In this document: positions 47,601-56,394 of the stretch, piece after piece | How the letters are laid out: every line of letters begins with the position of its first letter | How positions within the stretch are numbered: position 1 is the stretch's first letter | Assembly (NCBI GenBank): GCA_026874595.1 | Contig: CM049308.1 | Location: 97,328,624-97,392,623, forward strand | Length of the DNA stretch: 64,000 nucleotides | Reading direction: 5' to 3' | Origin: Sipunculus nudus | Lineage: Eukaryota; Annelida; Sipuncula; Golfingiida; Sipunculidae | Notes under the pieces: model-generated | What the model was told of the DNA's origin: nothing | Databases searched by the model: none | The model's input: only the letters and a program-made list of their open reading frames with translations | Position numbers and translations under genes: made by a program

Positions 47601-48540
47601 AATCTATACGAGAATATACTAGGACCCACCAGTCTACAGGAGAACAAACTGAGAACCCACCACTCTACAGGAGAACAAACTGAGAACACATCAATCTATA
47701 CGAGAATATACTAGGACCCTCCAGTCTACAGGAGAACAGACTGAGAACCTACCACTCTACAAGAGAACAACCTGAGAACACATCAATCTATACGAGAATA
47801 TACTAGGACCCACCAGTCTACAGGAGAACAAACTGAGAACCCACCAGTCTACAGGAGAACAACCTGATAACACATCAACCTATACGAGAATATACTAGGA
47901 CCCACCAGTCTACAGAAGAACAAACTGAGAACCCACCACTCTACAGGAGAACAACCTGAGAACACATCAATCTATACGAGAATATACTAGGACCCACCAG
48001 TCTACAGGAGAACAAACTGAGAACCCGCCAGTCTACAGGAAAACAACTGATAACGAGAATATACTAGGACCCACCAGTCTACAGGGGAACAAACTGAGAA
48101 CCCACAACTCTGCAGGAGAACAACCTGATTACACATCAATATATACGAGAATATACAAGGACCCTCTAGTCTATAGAATAACAAACTGAGAACCCACCAT
48201 TCTACAGGAGAACAACCTGATAACACATCCATCTATACGAGAATATACTAGGACCCACCAGTCTACAGGGGAACAAACTGAGAACCCACCACTCTACAGG
48301 AGAACAACCTGAGAACACATCAATCTATACGAGAATATACTAGGACCCACCAGTCTACAGGTGAACAAACTGAGAACCCACCACTCTACAGGAGAACAAC
48401 CTGAGAACACATCAATCTATACGAGAATATACTAAGACCCACCAGTCTACAGGGGAACAAACTGAGAACCCACCACTCTACAGGAGAACAACCTGAGAAC
48501 ACATCAATCTATACGAGAATATACTAGGACCCTCCAGTCT
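35700..48540. repeat. Nested 5.3-5.8-kb higher-order duplications in the 92-bp array
   Basis: The marker GGACCTTCCAG lies at 36,839 and 42,177 (5,338 bp apart) and at 38,450 and 44,248 (5,798 bp apart). The marker AAGGACCCTCTAG lies at 39,077, 40,810, 44,875, 46,608 and 48,157, with steps of 1,733, 4,065, 1,733 and 1,549 bp. The offsets 5,338 and 5,798 differ by 460 bp, five 92-bp units. 1,733 equals 19 x 92 - 15 and 1,549 equals 17 x 92 - 15, the 15 bp being the recurrent short C sub-unit. Confidence 0.82.
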
Positions 48541-48617
48541 ACAGAAGAACAAACTGAAAACACACCCCTCTACAGGAGAACAACCTGATAACACATCTAT
48601 CTATACAAATACATACT

Positions 48618-48992
48618 GAGAACACACAAGTCTACAGGAGAACATACTGAGAACCCACCACTCCACAGGAGAACAAACTGAGAACCTATCAATGTACAGG
48701 AGATCAAACTCAGAACCCACAACTCTACAGGAGAACAAATTGAGAACCCATCAATCTACAGGAGAACAAACTGAGAACTCACCAATCTACAGGAGAACGA
48801 AATGAGAACCCATCAACATACAGGAGAACTAACTGAGAACCCATCAGTCTGCAGGAGAACAAACTGAGAACCCGTCAATCTACAGGAGAACAAACTGAGA
48901 ACCCATCAGTCTGCAGGAGAACAAACTGAGAACCCATCAATCTACAGGAGAACAAACTGACACCATCCATTTTGCAGGTGAACATACTAAGA
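48618..48992. repeat. 31-bp monomer array at the right edge of the satellite
   Basis: About twelve 31-bp monomers of type AGAACCCATCAATCTACAGG...AACAAACTG without the A-B-C trimer order. The last few alternate AGTCTGCAGG and AATCTACAGG, a 62-bp dimer. Divergence between monomers is higher than inside the 92-bp array, and the final monomer (TTTTGCAGGTGAACATACT) decays into unique sequence. This fits an older, unhomogenised flank from which the 92-bp trimer was built. Confidence 0.9.
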
Positions 48993-49238
48993 AGACATTA
49001 AATATTTCTTGATTACCTTGAATTTACCTTGACACCGTTAGTGGGCACGATCAACATTCACCGTGAAAAATGCTTCCGGTGTGTGATTTGATTAATAAAC
49101 AGGTTTGGGGTTAACTTCCTATGTTAAACTTCAAGTAATCGTCCATTCGTCTCTGGCTGAACATTATTTCATTTAATTGTAATAACTATCATCATGGTCT
49201 GGTGAGATGAGGTATGCAGACAGAAATATTTAACATAC
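48993..49238. other. Non-repetitive flank between satellite and candidate exon
   Basis: AT-rich sequence with no long open frame. On the minus strand an acceptor-like tract ending TTCAG lies at about 49,150; the following bases (CCAGAGACGAATGG, then ATTACTTGA) would close the frame of the exon at 49,239-49,421 after eight codons. This makes a possible short terminal exon. No minus-sense AATAAA was found between there and the satellite. Confidence 0.3.
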
Positions 49239-49421
49239 CGGTCCCCTGTCTCCACGCATACTTGTAGACACTTCTTTTCTCCTGATCATCAGTCCGTTTA
49301 TAGCCCAGACTGTACCCAGTATGTGTCAACATATCATAACACATGAGGTCTTTAAGGGTCCAATCTAAGCCCTGATCCTTCGAGTCCGAATCGTTTGGAA
49401 ATATAACATCAATGGGATGAC
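49239..49421 (-). CDS. Candidate internal exon of an unrecognised protein
   Basis: The minus-strand frame is open from 49,437 to 49,192. Within it, an acceptor-like CTTTCACTAG ends at 49,422 and a donor-like CCG|GTATGT starts at 49,238, bounding a 183-bp exon of about 61 codons. The exon begins at the second base of a codon and keeps phase (a symmetric phase 1-1 exon, a class common in extracellular modules). The peptide has normal globular composition and no repeats, with Trp, Tyr, Asp and two Met-Cys/Asp-Met clusters (for example KDLMCYDMLTHTGYSLGYKR and SVYKYAWRQGTG). I do not recognise the family. Neighbouring exons are not obvious, except a possible short terminal exon near 49,120-49,150. 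If the gene instead continues 3', it would have to cross the 37-kb satellite as an intron. The exon could also be a pseudogene fragment. Confidence 0.45.
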
Positions 49422-49437
49422 CTAGTGAAAGCGGCAT

Positions 49438-49708
49438 AAAAATAAAACTATTACTTAATTAACAGGAATATTAATACTTAAGCCTTAACTGGATCCCCTC
49501 CTAAAATCTTCCCGTTTCAGCCTAAAAATTAACAACAATCGATATAGGAGGTCTCAGTTCAAAGCCAGGATAGATCTGAAAGTCTTAATTATACAGTTGA
49601 ATGTCTATATATATCTTGTTTTTTATTTATTATCTTTAGTAATATACATATTACACGTTAGTGTGTTTTCCAAATCACAACATGCTATTTTATACTGGGT
49701 TTATGCAT
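49438..49708. other. AT-rich spacer, nothing recognised
   Basis: Unique AT-rich sequence with no open frame, repeat or RNA feature that I can support. On the minus strand a pyrimidine-rich stretch just above 49,421 serves as the putative acceptor tract of the candidate exon. Confidence 0.5.
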
Positions 49709-49972
49709 GACTCGGCCTTATAATGCCCTCATGTTCTCCCGAGTCCTATGGACTCGGCCTTATAATGCCCTCATGTTCCCCCGAGTCCTATGGACTCGGC
49801 CTTATAATGCCCTCATGTCCCCCCCCCCGAGTCCTATGGACTCGGCCTTATAATGCCCTCATGTTCCCTCCCGAGTCCTATGGACTCGGCCATATAATGC
49901 CCTCATGTTCCCCCCGAGTCCTATGGACTCGGCCTTATAATGTCCCCATGTTCCCCCCCGAGTCCTATGGCA
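49709..49972. repeat. 42-bp minisatellite with a hairpin in each unit
   Basis: About six copies of a unit of about 42 bp, GACTCGGCCTTATAATGCCC followed by TCATGTTC, a variable C-run (3-9 C) and GAGTCCTATG. At each unit boundary CCGAGTCC-TAT-GGACTCGG forms a perfect 8-bp inverted repeat with a 3-nt loop. Length variation is confined mainly to the C-run. The + strand open frame here (SPESYGLGLIMPSC-like) is a by-product of the 42-bp period. Confidence 0.93.
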
Positions 49973-50414
49973 TATCTTAACACACAGTTGACACCTACAT
50001 GAGCAGTTTTAATGTACAATGTGCTGTTGTAATTCTGGCTTTGAGCATGCCATTCTAAAATTTCCTGTGTCTAAAAGTTTTGTTCCGGTCAGCGAATAAA
50101 AAAAAATACATGGAGTACACATCGTGTCATTGGCCCTGGAATGAGTTTGGAAACATTGTTATATATCTGTATTGATTACAGATAAATCTCATATTTTCAT
50201 TCATCATTCATTGATAATATTTATATTATATACATATTATAATTGGAAATATGCAAAGCATCAACTTTAGGCTAAATTCATTTTAAAATTAGATAGTTTC
50301 TGTTGACATTGGTCCCTCGGCCTTTATCCGCTTTTACTTGGGCCGTATGTGCTTTATTTTAGGCTCAATGGAGCGCTCATTATCATGGGCCGTAGGTTCC
50401 TTATTTTTTTTATG
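49973..50414. other. AT-rich intergenic stretch, nothing recognised
   Basis: Unique, low-complexity AT-rich sequence with short A and T runs. No open frame, hairpin or element that I can support. Confidence 0.5.
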
Positions 50415-50479
50415 GCGTACAACCATAAACACCCCCAAAAAATAATAAAAAACAGCCTCACACGAACACTGTCATACAA

Positions 50480-50727
50480 GAACGGGCATACAGCCATGAA
50501 AACAGCAATACACCCTCCCCTAAATAAAATAGCAATACGCGGGCATACAATAAAAAAAGCCATCCTCGGGCATACACCATAAAATAGCCACGTACGGGTA
50601 TACAACCAAATAGCCTAAAATAGACACACACAGGCATATACAACCAAAATATAGCCACACATGGGCATACCCCCAAAATATCCACACACGTGGGCATACA
50701 CCTGAAATAGCCACACACGGGTATATG
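50480..50727. repeat. Degenerate ~30-bp minisatellite
   Basis: Around eight imperfect repeats of about 27-38 bp around a core GGGCATACACC-AAAATAGCC-ACACAC (for example at about 50,540, 50,568, 50,597, 50,633, 50,663 and 50,693). Units vary in length and A-richness. The array ends directly against the SINE head, whose first bases (GGGTATATGAC) overlap the last unit, so the SINE may have inserted at the array edge. Confidence 0.75.
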
Positions 50728-50985
50728 ACAGCTGAGTGGTAAAACGCTGGGCCTTCTCCGCTGGCGACCCGGGTTCGATCCCCGGTGTTGCTATGAAAGT
50801 GGCACTGATGTAGTTGCCCGTCCACAAGGTCCAAGGCCGGTGTTTTTCTCCGGGTCCTCCGGTTTCCTCCTCCCTTACCAACTACCGAGCGCCAACATCC
50901 GAGCCATGGAGAGTGCCTCGTATTAGTTATTGTAACTAGTTGTACAATCCATGTAAAATAAATAAAGTTTATTAAAAAATATATG
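50727..50985 (+). mobile_element. tRNA-derived SINE
   Basis: The head resembles a tRNA gene: an A-box-like CAGCTGAGTGGTAAAACGC (about 50,729) and a B-box GGTTCGATCCCC (50,772). The 3' arm TGTTGCT has no pairing 5' arm, so this is not a functional tRNA. A GC-rich body follows (CCGGGTCCTCCGGTTTCCTC near 50,850), then a tail with AATAAATAAAG and an A/T-rich end. This order (pol III head, conserved body, A-rich tail) defines a SINE; retrotransposition would need a partner LINE that is not in this window. I do not assign a named family. Confidence 0.75.
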
Positions 50986-51552
50986 CACTCATGCCTTTAA
51001 ACAGATAAAAAAAAATATACACTCATCAGACATCTTCTTAATCAGAGTTTATAAGAATTGTTTTATGAATTAATAATCAAAAGATTCGCCTAAAACCACT
51101 GGCAACCGCCCTTAATGTGGAGTTGAACAAGATATGGCCTACCAGACCCCTTGTCAGTTTTTCCGATTGACTGCATGCAGAGGTCTTCTCATCCCTAAAT
51201 TATGACACAGATCGCCAGCTTGACAGGTCCACGTGCGCGCTAGGCTTTGTAAAGGCTTTCGTAGATAGCTAACCCATGAGTCATCCCTCCAGGCAAGCAG
51301 GCCCAACACTTGGCTATCGATTCTTTAACAGGCCACGCGTCCTACAGCAGCTAAGAAGCCCAATAAAAAGACAAACATAAGCTCTAATAGATTGTAATAT
51401 ATTGTAAAGTAAGCTGGTGTCACGGTGATTCTTTTCGGTGTTAATTGGTAATCCGTGTTTTAATGTTTTCCAGTTTCACGTTTGGCAATATTAAATCACC
51501 CATCAACAGCGGTGTTAGAGGAACAGTATAAATTATGATGATTATGGCAATG
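50986..51552. other. Intergenic stretch, nothing recognised
   Basis: Mixed-composition unique sequence with no extended open frame and no tandem repeat. Nothing here supports a gene or RNA. Confidence 0.5.
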
Positions 51553-51708
51553 TCAATAACGCCAGACTGGCTTGCCCACCGACGAGCTGGGCGTTCCATA
51601 CTCTTCTTGCATTAAGTACATACATGCGTCACCCCATGCGGATACGTCCGCACAAAACACAAGCCTGGTTCCCGCCAAATTGTACAGGGGATTCCCCAGG
51701 AGGCGGAT
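51553..51708 (-). other. Possible coding remnant or terminal exon, unrecognised
   Basis: On the minus strand a 51-codon run is open between an upstream TGA (51,709-51,711) and a TGA at 51,553-51,555. It reads as protein-like sequence containing GNPLYNLAGTRLVF, CADVSAWGDACMYL and QEEYGTPSSSVGKPVW. An acceptor-like CTGTCAG lies just upstream (about 51,714). No start codon is needed if it is an exon, but all three frames are fairly open in this GC-richer patch, including a 71-codon + strand frame (51,572-51,787). It may instead be a fragment of a dispersed element. I do not recognise the family. Confidence 0.25.
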
Positions 51709-51787
51709 TCACCCTGACAGACGTGGTCATGACGTGTTCCTCACACCTAGACTTGTGCCCTTCACAATAATTTCAGATTATATATAA

Positions 51788-52904
51788 ATATTTGATTTTA
51801 ATATGTAAATAAGTTCCATATAACAAACGTTAGTATAAGAGCTTTTTACATAATAAAATCTGATTAGAGAACGCCAGTCCAGTATGAAGTCGCACCTGTT
51901 CCAAGACGGTTCTTGCCAGTCACTCGAGCGTAGGTACAAATCTATTCGTATCTAGGGCATTGGAGTACAACCTCGATTTGGTTTACATTACGTAGTTTCT
52001 AAAAATAACTTCCCTTATAATGATTCACACATGCTTGCATCAACATACCGCGTTGATTTTGCAATCGTCAGCTGGAGCCCTAACAATTTTAAATGCTATT
52101 CTGTATTGCATCTGACAGATCCCTGTCACAGCCTGAACGGTGAAGACGTTCAGTAGACCTTAATATTGATCTGTCATCAATATTTCTATCCAATTCTCAA
52201 GTTGTTTAAGTTACGCAGTAGGTCCTCGCTGAGCAGTAGGCCTTCGCTTTTAGCAGCTTTGCATGACACTGCCGCCAGATTAGTTGCCCACACGGAACCA
52301 GTGCCACCGCAACGCGTGGGCGTCAGAGGTAAGCTTTGGTTTGTAGGATATATTTTGTTGTTATAGCGTGCGTGTAGCTTTATTTGGGTTCTTTATTGAT
52401 GTTTAGTATATGTAGGATGGACCTTGTACGTGTATTGTTATGTGACAGTATGCCGACATTCAGATTTTACCTCGTTGGCTTGTCTCTTTCAATGCGGATA
52501 TGCACATGGGCAGGGTCTCTGTGGATTCGTGTTGCGTGCAAGCCGTGTTTCATTTAAATTAATGACAATTAAATTGGTCTTAATGTTAGGAGTACTAAGT
52601 GGTCTTAAAAATACAAGTACAAAGATACGTGTGCAAAGAGGAAAAATGATGCCGAAACCGGCAAACGATTCTTTGAGCCTTGTTAGGTGTTCTTCATTAA
52701 CCGCTGGTGCCGGGCTTGACGATTATTCCTTGCAGGGCTGCCTCAAAACTGCTATAGTGCACCTTGATGCCGGGCTAAATGATTAGCAGTCTCTTGATAT
52801 CGATGTTTAAATTAATACTGTGCCGTGGGCCAGAAAGCCGCTACTAATACTGCCAGAAAATGGATATTTTTCTCCCAAAATCGATAATTGCGCATGTGAA
52901 GGAG
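51788..52904. other. Intergenic stretch with weak exon-like signals
   Basis: Mostly unique sequence. A short open stretch ending in a good donor-like AG|GTAAGC at 52,329 (frame from 52,166) could be a 5' exon, and a 120-codon frame runs from 52,424 to 52,786. Neither has recognisable domains, codon constraint that I can judge, or supporting flanking exons, so neither is called as a gene. Confidence 0.3.
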
Positions 52905-52909
52905 GCCCC

Positions 52910-54340
52910 TGCATATTACTGTGCCAGGTATCCTGTTAACATGGTATCACGCGGAACAACGCGGGCATATTACTGTGCCAGGTATCCTGTTCAGATGTTA
53001 TCACGCGGAACAACGCGGGCATATTACTGTGCCAGGTATCCTGTTTACATGGTATCACGCGGAACAACGCGGGCATATTACTGTGCCAGGTATCCTGTTA
53101 ACATGGTATCACGCGGAACAACGCGGGCATATTACTGTGCCAGGTATCCTGTTAACATGGTATCACGCGGAACAACGCGAGCATATTACTGTGCCAGTTA
53201 TCCTGTTAACATGGTATCACGCGGAACAACGCGGGCATATTACTGTGCCAGGTACCCTGTTAACATGGTATCACGCGGAACAACGCGGGCATATTACTGT
53301 GCCAGGTATCCTGTTAACATGGTATCACGCGGAACAACGCGGGCATATTACTGTGCCAGATATCCTGTTAACATGGTATCACGCTGAACAACGCGGGCAT
53401 ATTACTGTGCCAGGTATCCTGTTAACATGGTATCATGCGGAACAACGCGGGCATATTACTGTGCCAGGTATCCTGTTAACATGGTATCACGCGGACATAT
53501 TACTGTGACCGGTATCCTGTTAACACGGTATCACGCGGAACAACGCGGGCATATTACTGTGTCAGGTATCCTGTTAACATGGTATCACGCGGAACAACGC
53601 GGGCATATTACTTTGCCAGATATCCTGTTAACATGGTATCACGTGGAACAACGCGGGCATATTACTGTGCCAGGTGTCCTGTTAACATGGTATCACGCGG
53701 ACATATTACTGTGCCAGGTATCCTGTTAACATGGTATCACGCGGAACAACGCGGGCATATTACTGTGCCATGTATCCTGTTAACATGGTATCACGCGGAA
53801 CAACGCGGGCATATTACTGTGCCAGGTATCCTGTTAACATCTATCACGCGGAACAACGCGGGCATATTACTGTGCCATGTATCATGTTGACATGGCATAA
53901 CGCGGAACAACGCGGGCATATAACTGTGCCAGGTATTCTGTTGACATGGCATAACGCGGAACAACGCGGGCATATTACTGTTCCATGTATCATGTTGACA
54001 TGGTATCAAGCGGAACAACGCGGGCATATTACTGTGCCAGGTATTCTGTTAACATGGTATCACGCGGAACAACGCGGGCATATTACTGTGCCAGGTATCC
54101 TGTTAACATGGTATCACGCGGAACAACGCGGGTATATTACTGTGCCAGGTATCCTGTTAACATGGTATCACGCGGAACAACGCGGGCATATTACTGTGCC
54201 ATGTATCATGTTGACATGGCATAACGTTGAACAACGCGGGCATATTACTGTGCCAGGTATCCTGTTGACATGGTATCACGTGGAACAACGCGGGCACAGC
54301 TGTGACATGGTATCACGCGAAACAGCGCGGGAACATTTGA
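52910..54340. repeat. 54-bp minisatellite (about 26 units)
   Basis: Tandem 54-bp units beginning CATATTACTGTGCCAGGTAT and ending CGCGGAACAACGCGGG, each normally with a GTTAAC site. Two units (about 53,490 and 53,697) lack ten bases of the CGCGGAACAACGCGGG segment, the deletion apparently falling between short repeated motifs. A variant sub-block with CATGTATCATGTTGACATGG recurs at about 53,875, 53,985 and 54,208. Because 54 = 3 x 18, several + frames stay open for 100-206 codons; these are consequences of the period, not genes. Confidence 0.95.
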
Positions 54341-54353
54341 TTCATGTGTAAGT

Positions 54354-54565
54354 TGGAATAACACAGGATAAATTTGTCTCATATATACGATGGAATAACA
54401 TAAGATAATTTGTCTCATATATACGACGGAATAACACAGGATAAATTTAATTTGTCTCATATATACGACGAAATAACATAAGATAATTTGTCTCATATAA
54501 ACGAAGGAATAACACAGGATACATTTGTCTCATATATTCGACGGAATGACATAGGATAAATTTTT
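54354..54565. repeat. 37-bp AT-rich minisatellite
   Basis: About six copies of a unit of about 37 bp, GGAATAACACAGGATAAATT followed by TGTCTCATATATACGAC. Forms with AACACAGGATAAA and AACATAAGATAA alternate, suggesting a dimeric pattern. It starts only a few bases after the 54-bp array ends. Confidence 0.88.
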
Positions 54566-55038
54566 TCTAATATGTTTGGCAGTTTAAAACTATAAATATT
54601 GGTATCATGTATAATGCGAATCATGAAGAATAATATTAGTATTTTTATTTTACAATTTAATTTTATTAATAGTTTATTTCTTTTAACAAAATTAAGCCCG
54701 TGTTTTGTGCGAATTAATATACACTATTTTCAGTATTGTATATAACATGTATTACTGCAAACTAGCTTTATATGACAAAATATTATTCAACAAAAATGAA
54801 ACAGAACGGAGGAAAAGAAAGTTCATACTAAATGTAAAAAAAAAAAACAGGGAAAAAAAGATTTGCAGGTTTTTACCAGGTTTTTCACGTTTTGTGAAGA
54901 TAAAACGTTATATAATGGCAAGGTTCGCCCATGTATGGACAGTATTACAATTACAAATACTCTGTGAAAAGGAATTTTTTTTAACCAAGGCCAAGATCTC
55001 AATATTAGTAAATCAATCACGGTAATAGCCTGCATTTA
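54566..55038. other. AT-rich spacer, nothing recognised
   Basis: Strongly AT-rich, with A-runs near 54,836-54,860. A 106-codon frame (54,705-55,025) is Lys/Ile/Asn-rich, as expected from base composition, and is not called as a gene. Confidence 0.5.
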
Positions 55039-55275
55039 ATGTCAAATTTAATATTACTCATTCCAAGATCTCGAAGACCACTAGGCAAAATGCACAAAAT
55101 GCAACCAATGAACGATCATAATCCAGTAGGCCCGAATGAGTGTCCATATTTGTACACGAACAAATCAGCCATTTCGGTTTTTTGTGATCGATCTGAGGTG
55201 AAGAGACATGAAGCAGGATGTCCTTTTTTCACCTTTAAATTGAAATATGAAAAATTAACCAAACGATATATATAA
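55039..55275 (+). CDS. Weak candidate small ORF or exon with Cys/His spacing
   Basis: A 78-codon frame with ATG at 55,039. Its middle part contains ECPYLY...VFCDRSEVKRHEAGCPFF, a Cys-His arrangement faintly reminiscent of a degenerate zinc-binding motif. Composition in the middle is more protein-like than the AT-rich surroundings. There is no clear promoter, splice site or polyadenylation signal, and the C-terminal part becomes Lys/Tyr-rich like the neighbouring sequence. It could be a chance frame or a fragment of a transposon-encoded or zinc-finger protein. Confidence 0.2.
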   Translation: MSNLILLIPRSRRPLGKMHKMQPMNDHNPVGPNECPYLYTNKSAISVFCDRSEVKRHEAGCPFFTFKLKYEKLTKRYI

Positions 55276-55679
55276 ATATATGATATTTAGATGTTATTAA
55301 ACAACAAACATATCTGCACATAAATTAATATTTATAAATTTATCCATGGAGTAACGTTCTGGGCTCTTATCATTATCTAGCGGCACGTTGCTGTGATATT
55401 TCAATAAAATGACCTTTGGCCGACAATATTGTATATAGTTCGATATATTTTTACGCACATCTACTTTTTATTAGCACAATATGCTTGAGTTTTGTATTTT
55501 TTAAAAATTAATTACGGAATGGGCTGTCCCGCTAGCTCACTGAGTAAATGCGATTATTTAAAACAATGTACTGAAGTAACTTTAACACGTTATCTAGACT
55601 GAAAACATTTAAAAATGAATGGCTAATTGATATAATTTAAATTGAAACTAGAAGATTAGGATGTGAATAACAGGTGCCA
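55276..55679. other. AT-rich spacer, nothing recognised
   Basis: Unique AT-rich sequence without open frames, hairpins or tandem structure that I can support. Confidence 0.5.
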
Positions 55680-55704
55680 CAGGGTCAGGCTACAGGATAA
55701 CCCG

Positions 55705-55872
55705 TCCAGGAAAACAAGTCGCATCTCATAAAACGTACGTAAAATAGACAGTCGCCAGTCTCCAAGATTGTGGTTACATGATCGCTTGTGTCCAAGAACG
55801 TGATCAAATAGGCATCTGTCTCATAGAACGTCACATGATCGCCTGTCTTCAGGTATGGCCAGACGACCATGT
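55705..55872. repeat. Degenerate ~32-bp minisatellite
   Basis: Four to five imperfect units around the core CACATGATCGCCTGTCTTCA / TACATGATCGCTTGTGTCCA. Each joins a 'catagaacgt' or 'caagaacgtg' segment to a 'gatcgcctgtctcc' segment. The minus-strand 61-codon frame (55,685-55,870) shows the matching peptide periodicity (TGDHVTF / TSDHVTT), confirming the repeat rather than a gene. Confidence 0.7.
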
Positions 55873-56084
55873 GTCAATTGTACATTTGCATATAAATAAA
55901 AAAATCATTATTACCTAAATGCAAAATAGTACGTTATGTTAATAGATCGACTCATTATCGCTAGTTCCTCGGAGGATAATCACGCGAGGCAATCACTGGA
56001 TCGGTATGAACCACCTTACGATATAACGACTCAGGACTTCAATAGTGTATGCAGGTACAATTCTGTGAATTATATGTGTATATC

Positions 56085-56168
56085 ATATACATGTGTAAGT
56101 TATATGTATGTATGTATATATAAATATATGTATAAATATATATAAATATAAATATATGTATGTGTGTG
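56085..56168. repeat. TA/TGTA-rich microsatellite
   Basis: Irregular run of TATGTATG, TATATAAATATA and TGTGTG motifs. Low complexity only. Confidence 0.85.
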
Positions 56169-56334
56169 CTACATATGATGCATGTATGTTAGTGTGTATG
56201 TTGACCGGTACTGTCTGTTCCTTGTTAATCACGATCACGACAATCATGTTTGTCATGTTGTAGATACGTTAATACGCCAAGGATCCGATCAATATATGTC
56301 ATCATTGCTTATTTAGACCTGTGATAAGATTGTC

Positions 56335-56361
56335 TTTTTTTTTGGGGGGGGGGGGGGGGGG
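56335..56361. repeat. T-run followed by an 18-base G-run
   Basis: Nine T (56,335-56,343) directly followed by eighteen G (56,344-56,361). The G-run marks the left border of the ~350-bp repeat array. A homopolymer this long could form a G-quadruplex and is prone to sequencing length error. Confidence 0.9.
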
Positions 56362-56394
56362 ATGATGTACAGTCGAATGGCAAATTTTATTGCA

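Larger units (their letters stand above)
11404..48617. repeat. 92-bp satellite array (about 400 units)
   Basis: The unit is 92 bp and splits into three related sub-units of 31, 31 and 30 bp. They begin AGGACCCACCAGTCTACAGG, AGAACCCACCACTCTACAGG and AGAACACATCAATCTATACG. The A-B-C order is kept through nearly the whole array, with point variants, occasional lost or extra 31-bp sub-units (for example doubled AGAACAGACTG sub-units near 19,800, 21,550, 23,400, 26,160 and 28,920) and a recurring 15-bp deletion in sub-unit C. 92 is not a multiple of 3, so open frames are short; three 76-codon minus-strand frames (starting at 39,152, 44,950 and 48,232) are copies of one higher-order segment, not genes. 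No transposase, spacer or gene is visible inside. Confidence 0.97.

Noticed and set aside
38922-48232. Three near-identical 76-codon minus-strand ORFs (starting 39,152, 44,950 and 48,232) as a gene family
   Set aside because: They are copies of one higher-order satellite segment where a 15-bp deletion and sub-unit phase happen to leave a frame open.
11404-48992. CRISPR-like array of ~31-bp repeats
   Set aside because: Repeats are directly contiguous with no unique spacers, no cas genes are present, and the context is eukaryotic.
1-48992. Definite centromere call
   Set aside because: Large satellites with higher-order repeats are suggestive only; no protein-binding box or functional evidence can be read from sequence alone.
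49723-49980. Repetitive 85-codon ORF with SPESYGLGLIM repeats
   Set aside because: By-product of the 42-bp minisatellite period; the variable C-run breaks the frame in other units.
50727-50795. Functional tRNA gene
   Set aside because: A- and B-box-like motifs are present but the acceptor stem does not pair and the sequence runs into a SINE body and A-rich tail.
52424-52786. 120-codon + strand ORF
   Set aside because: No recognisable domain, no splice support and no repeat-independent evidence; length alone is not convincing in 64 kb of eukaryotic DNA.
52860-53729. AYYCAR motif resembling the end of an immunoglobulin V-domain framework
   Set aside because: It is repeated every 18 codons by the 54-bp minisatellite, with no Ig fold residues around it; a chance reading of repeat DNA.
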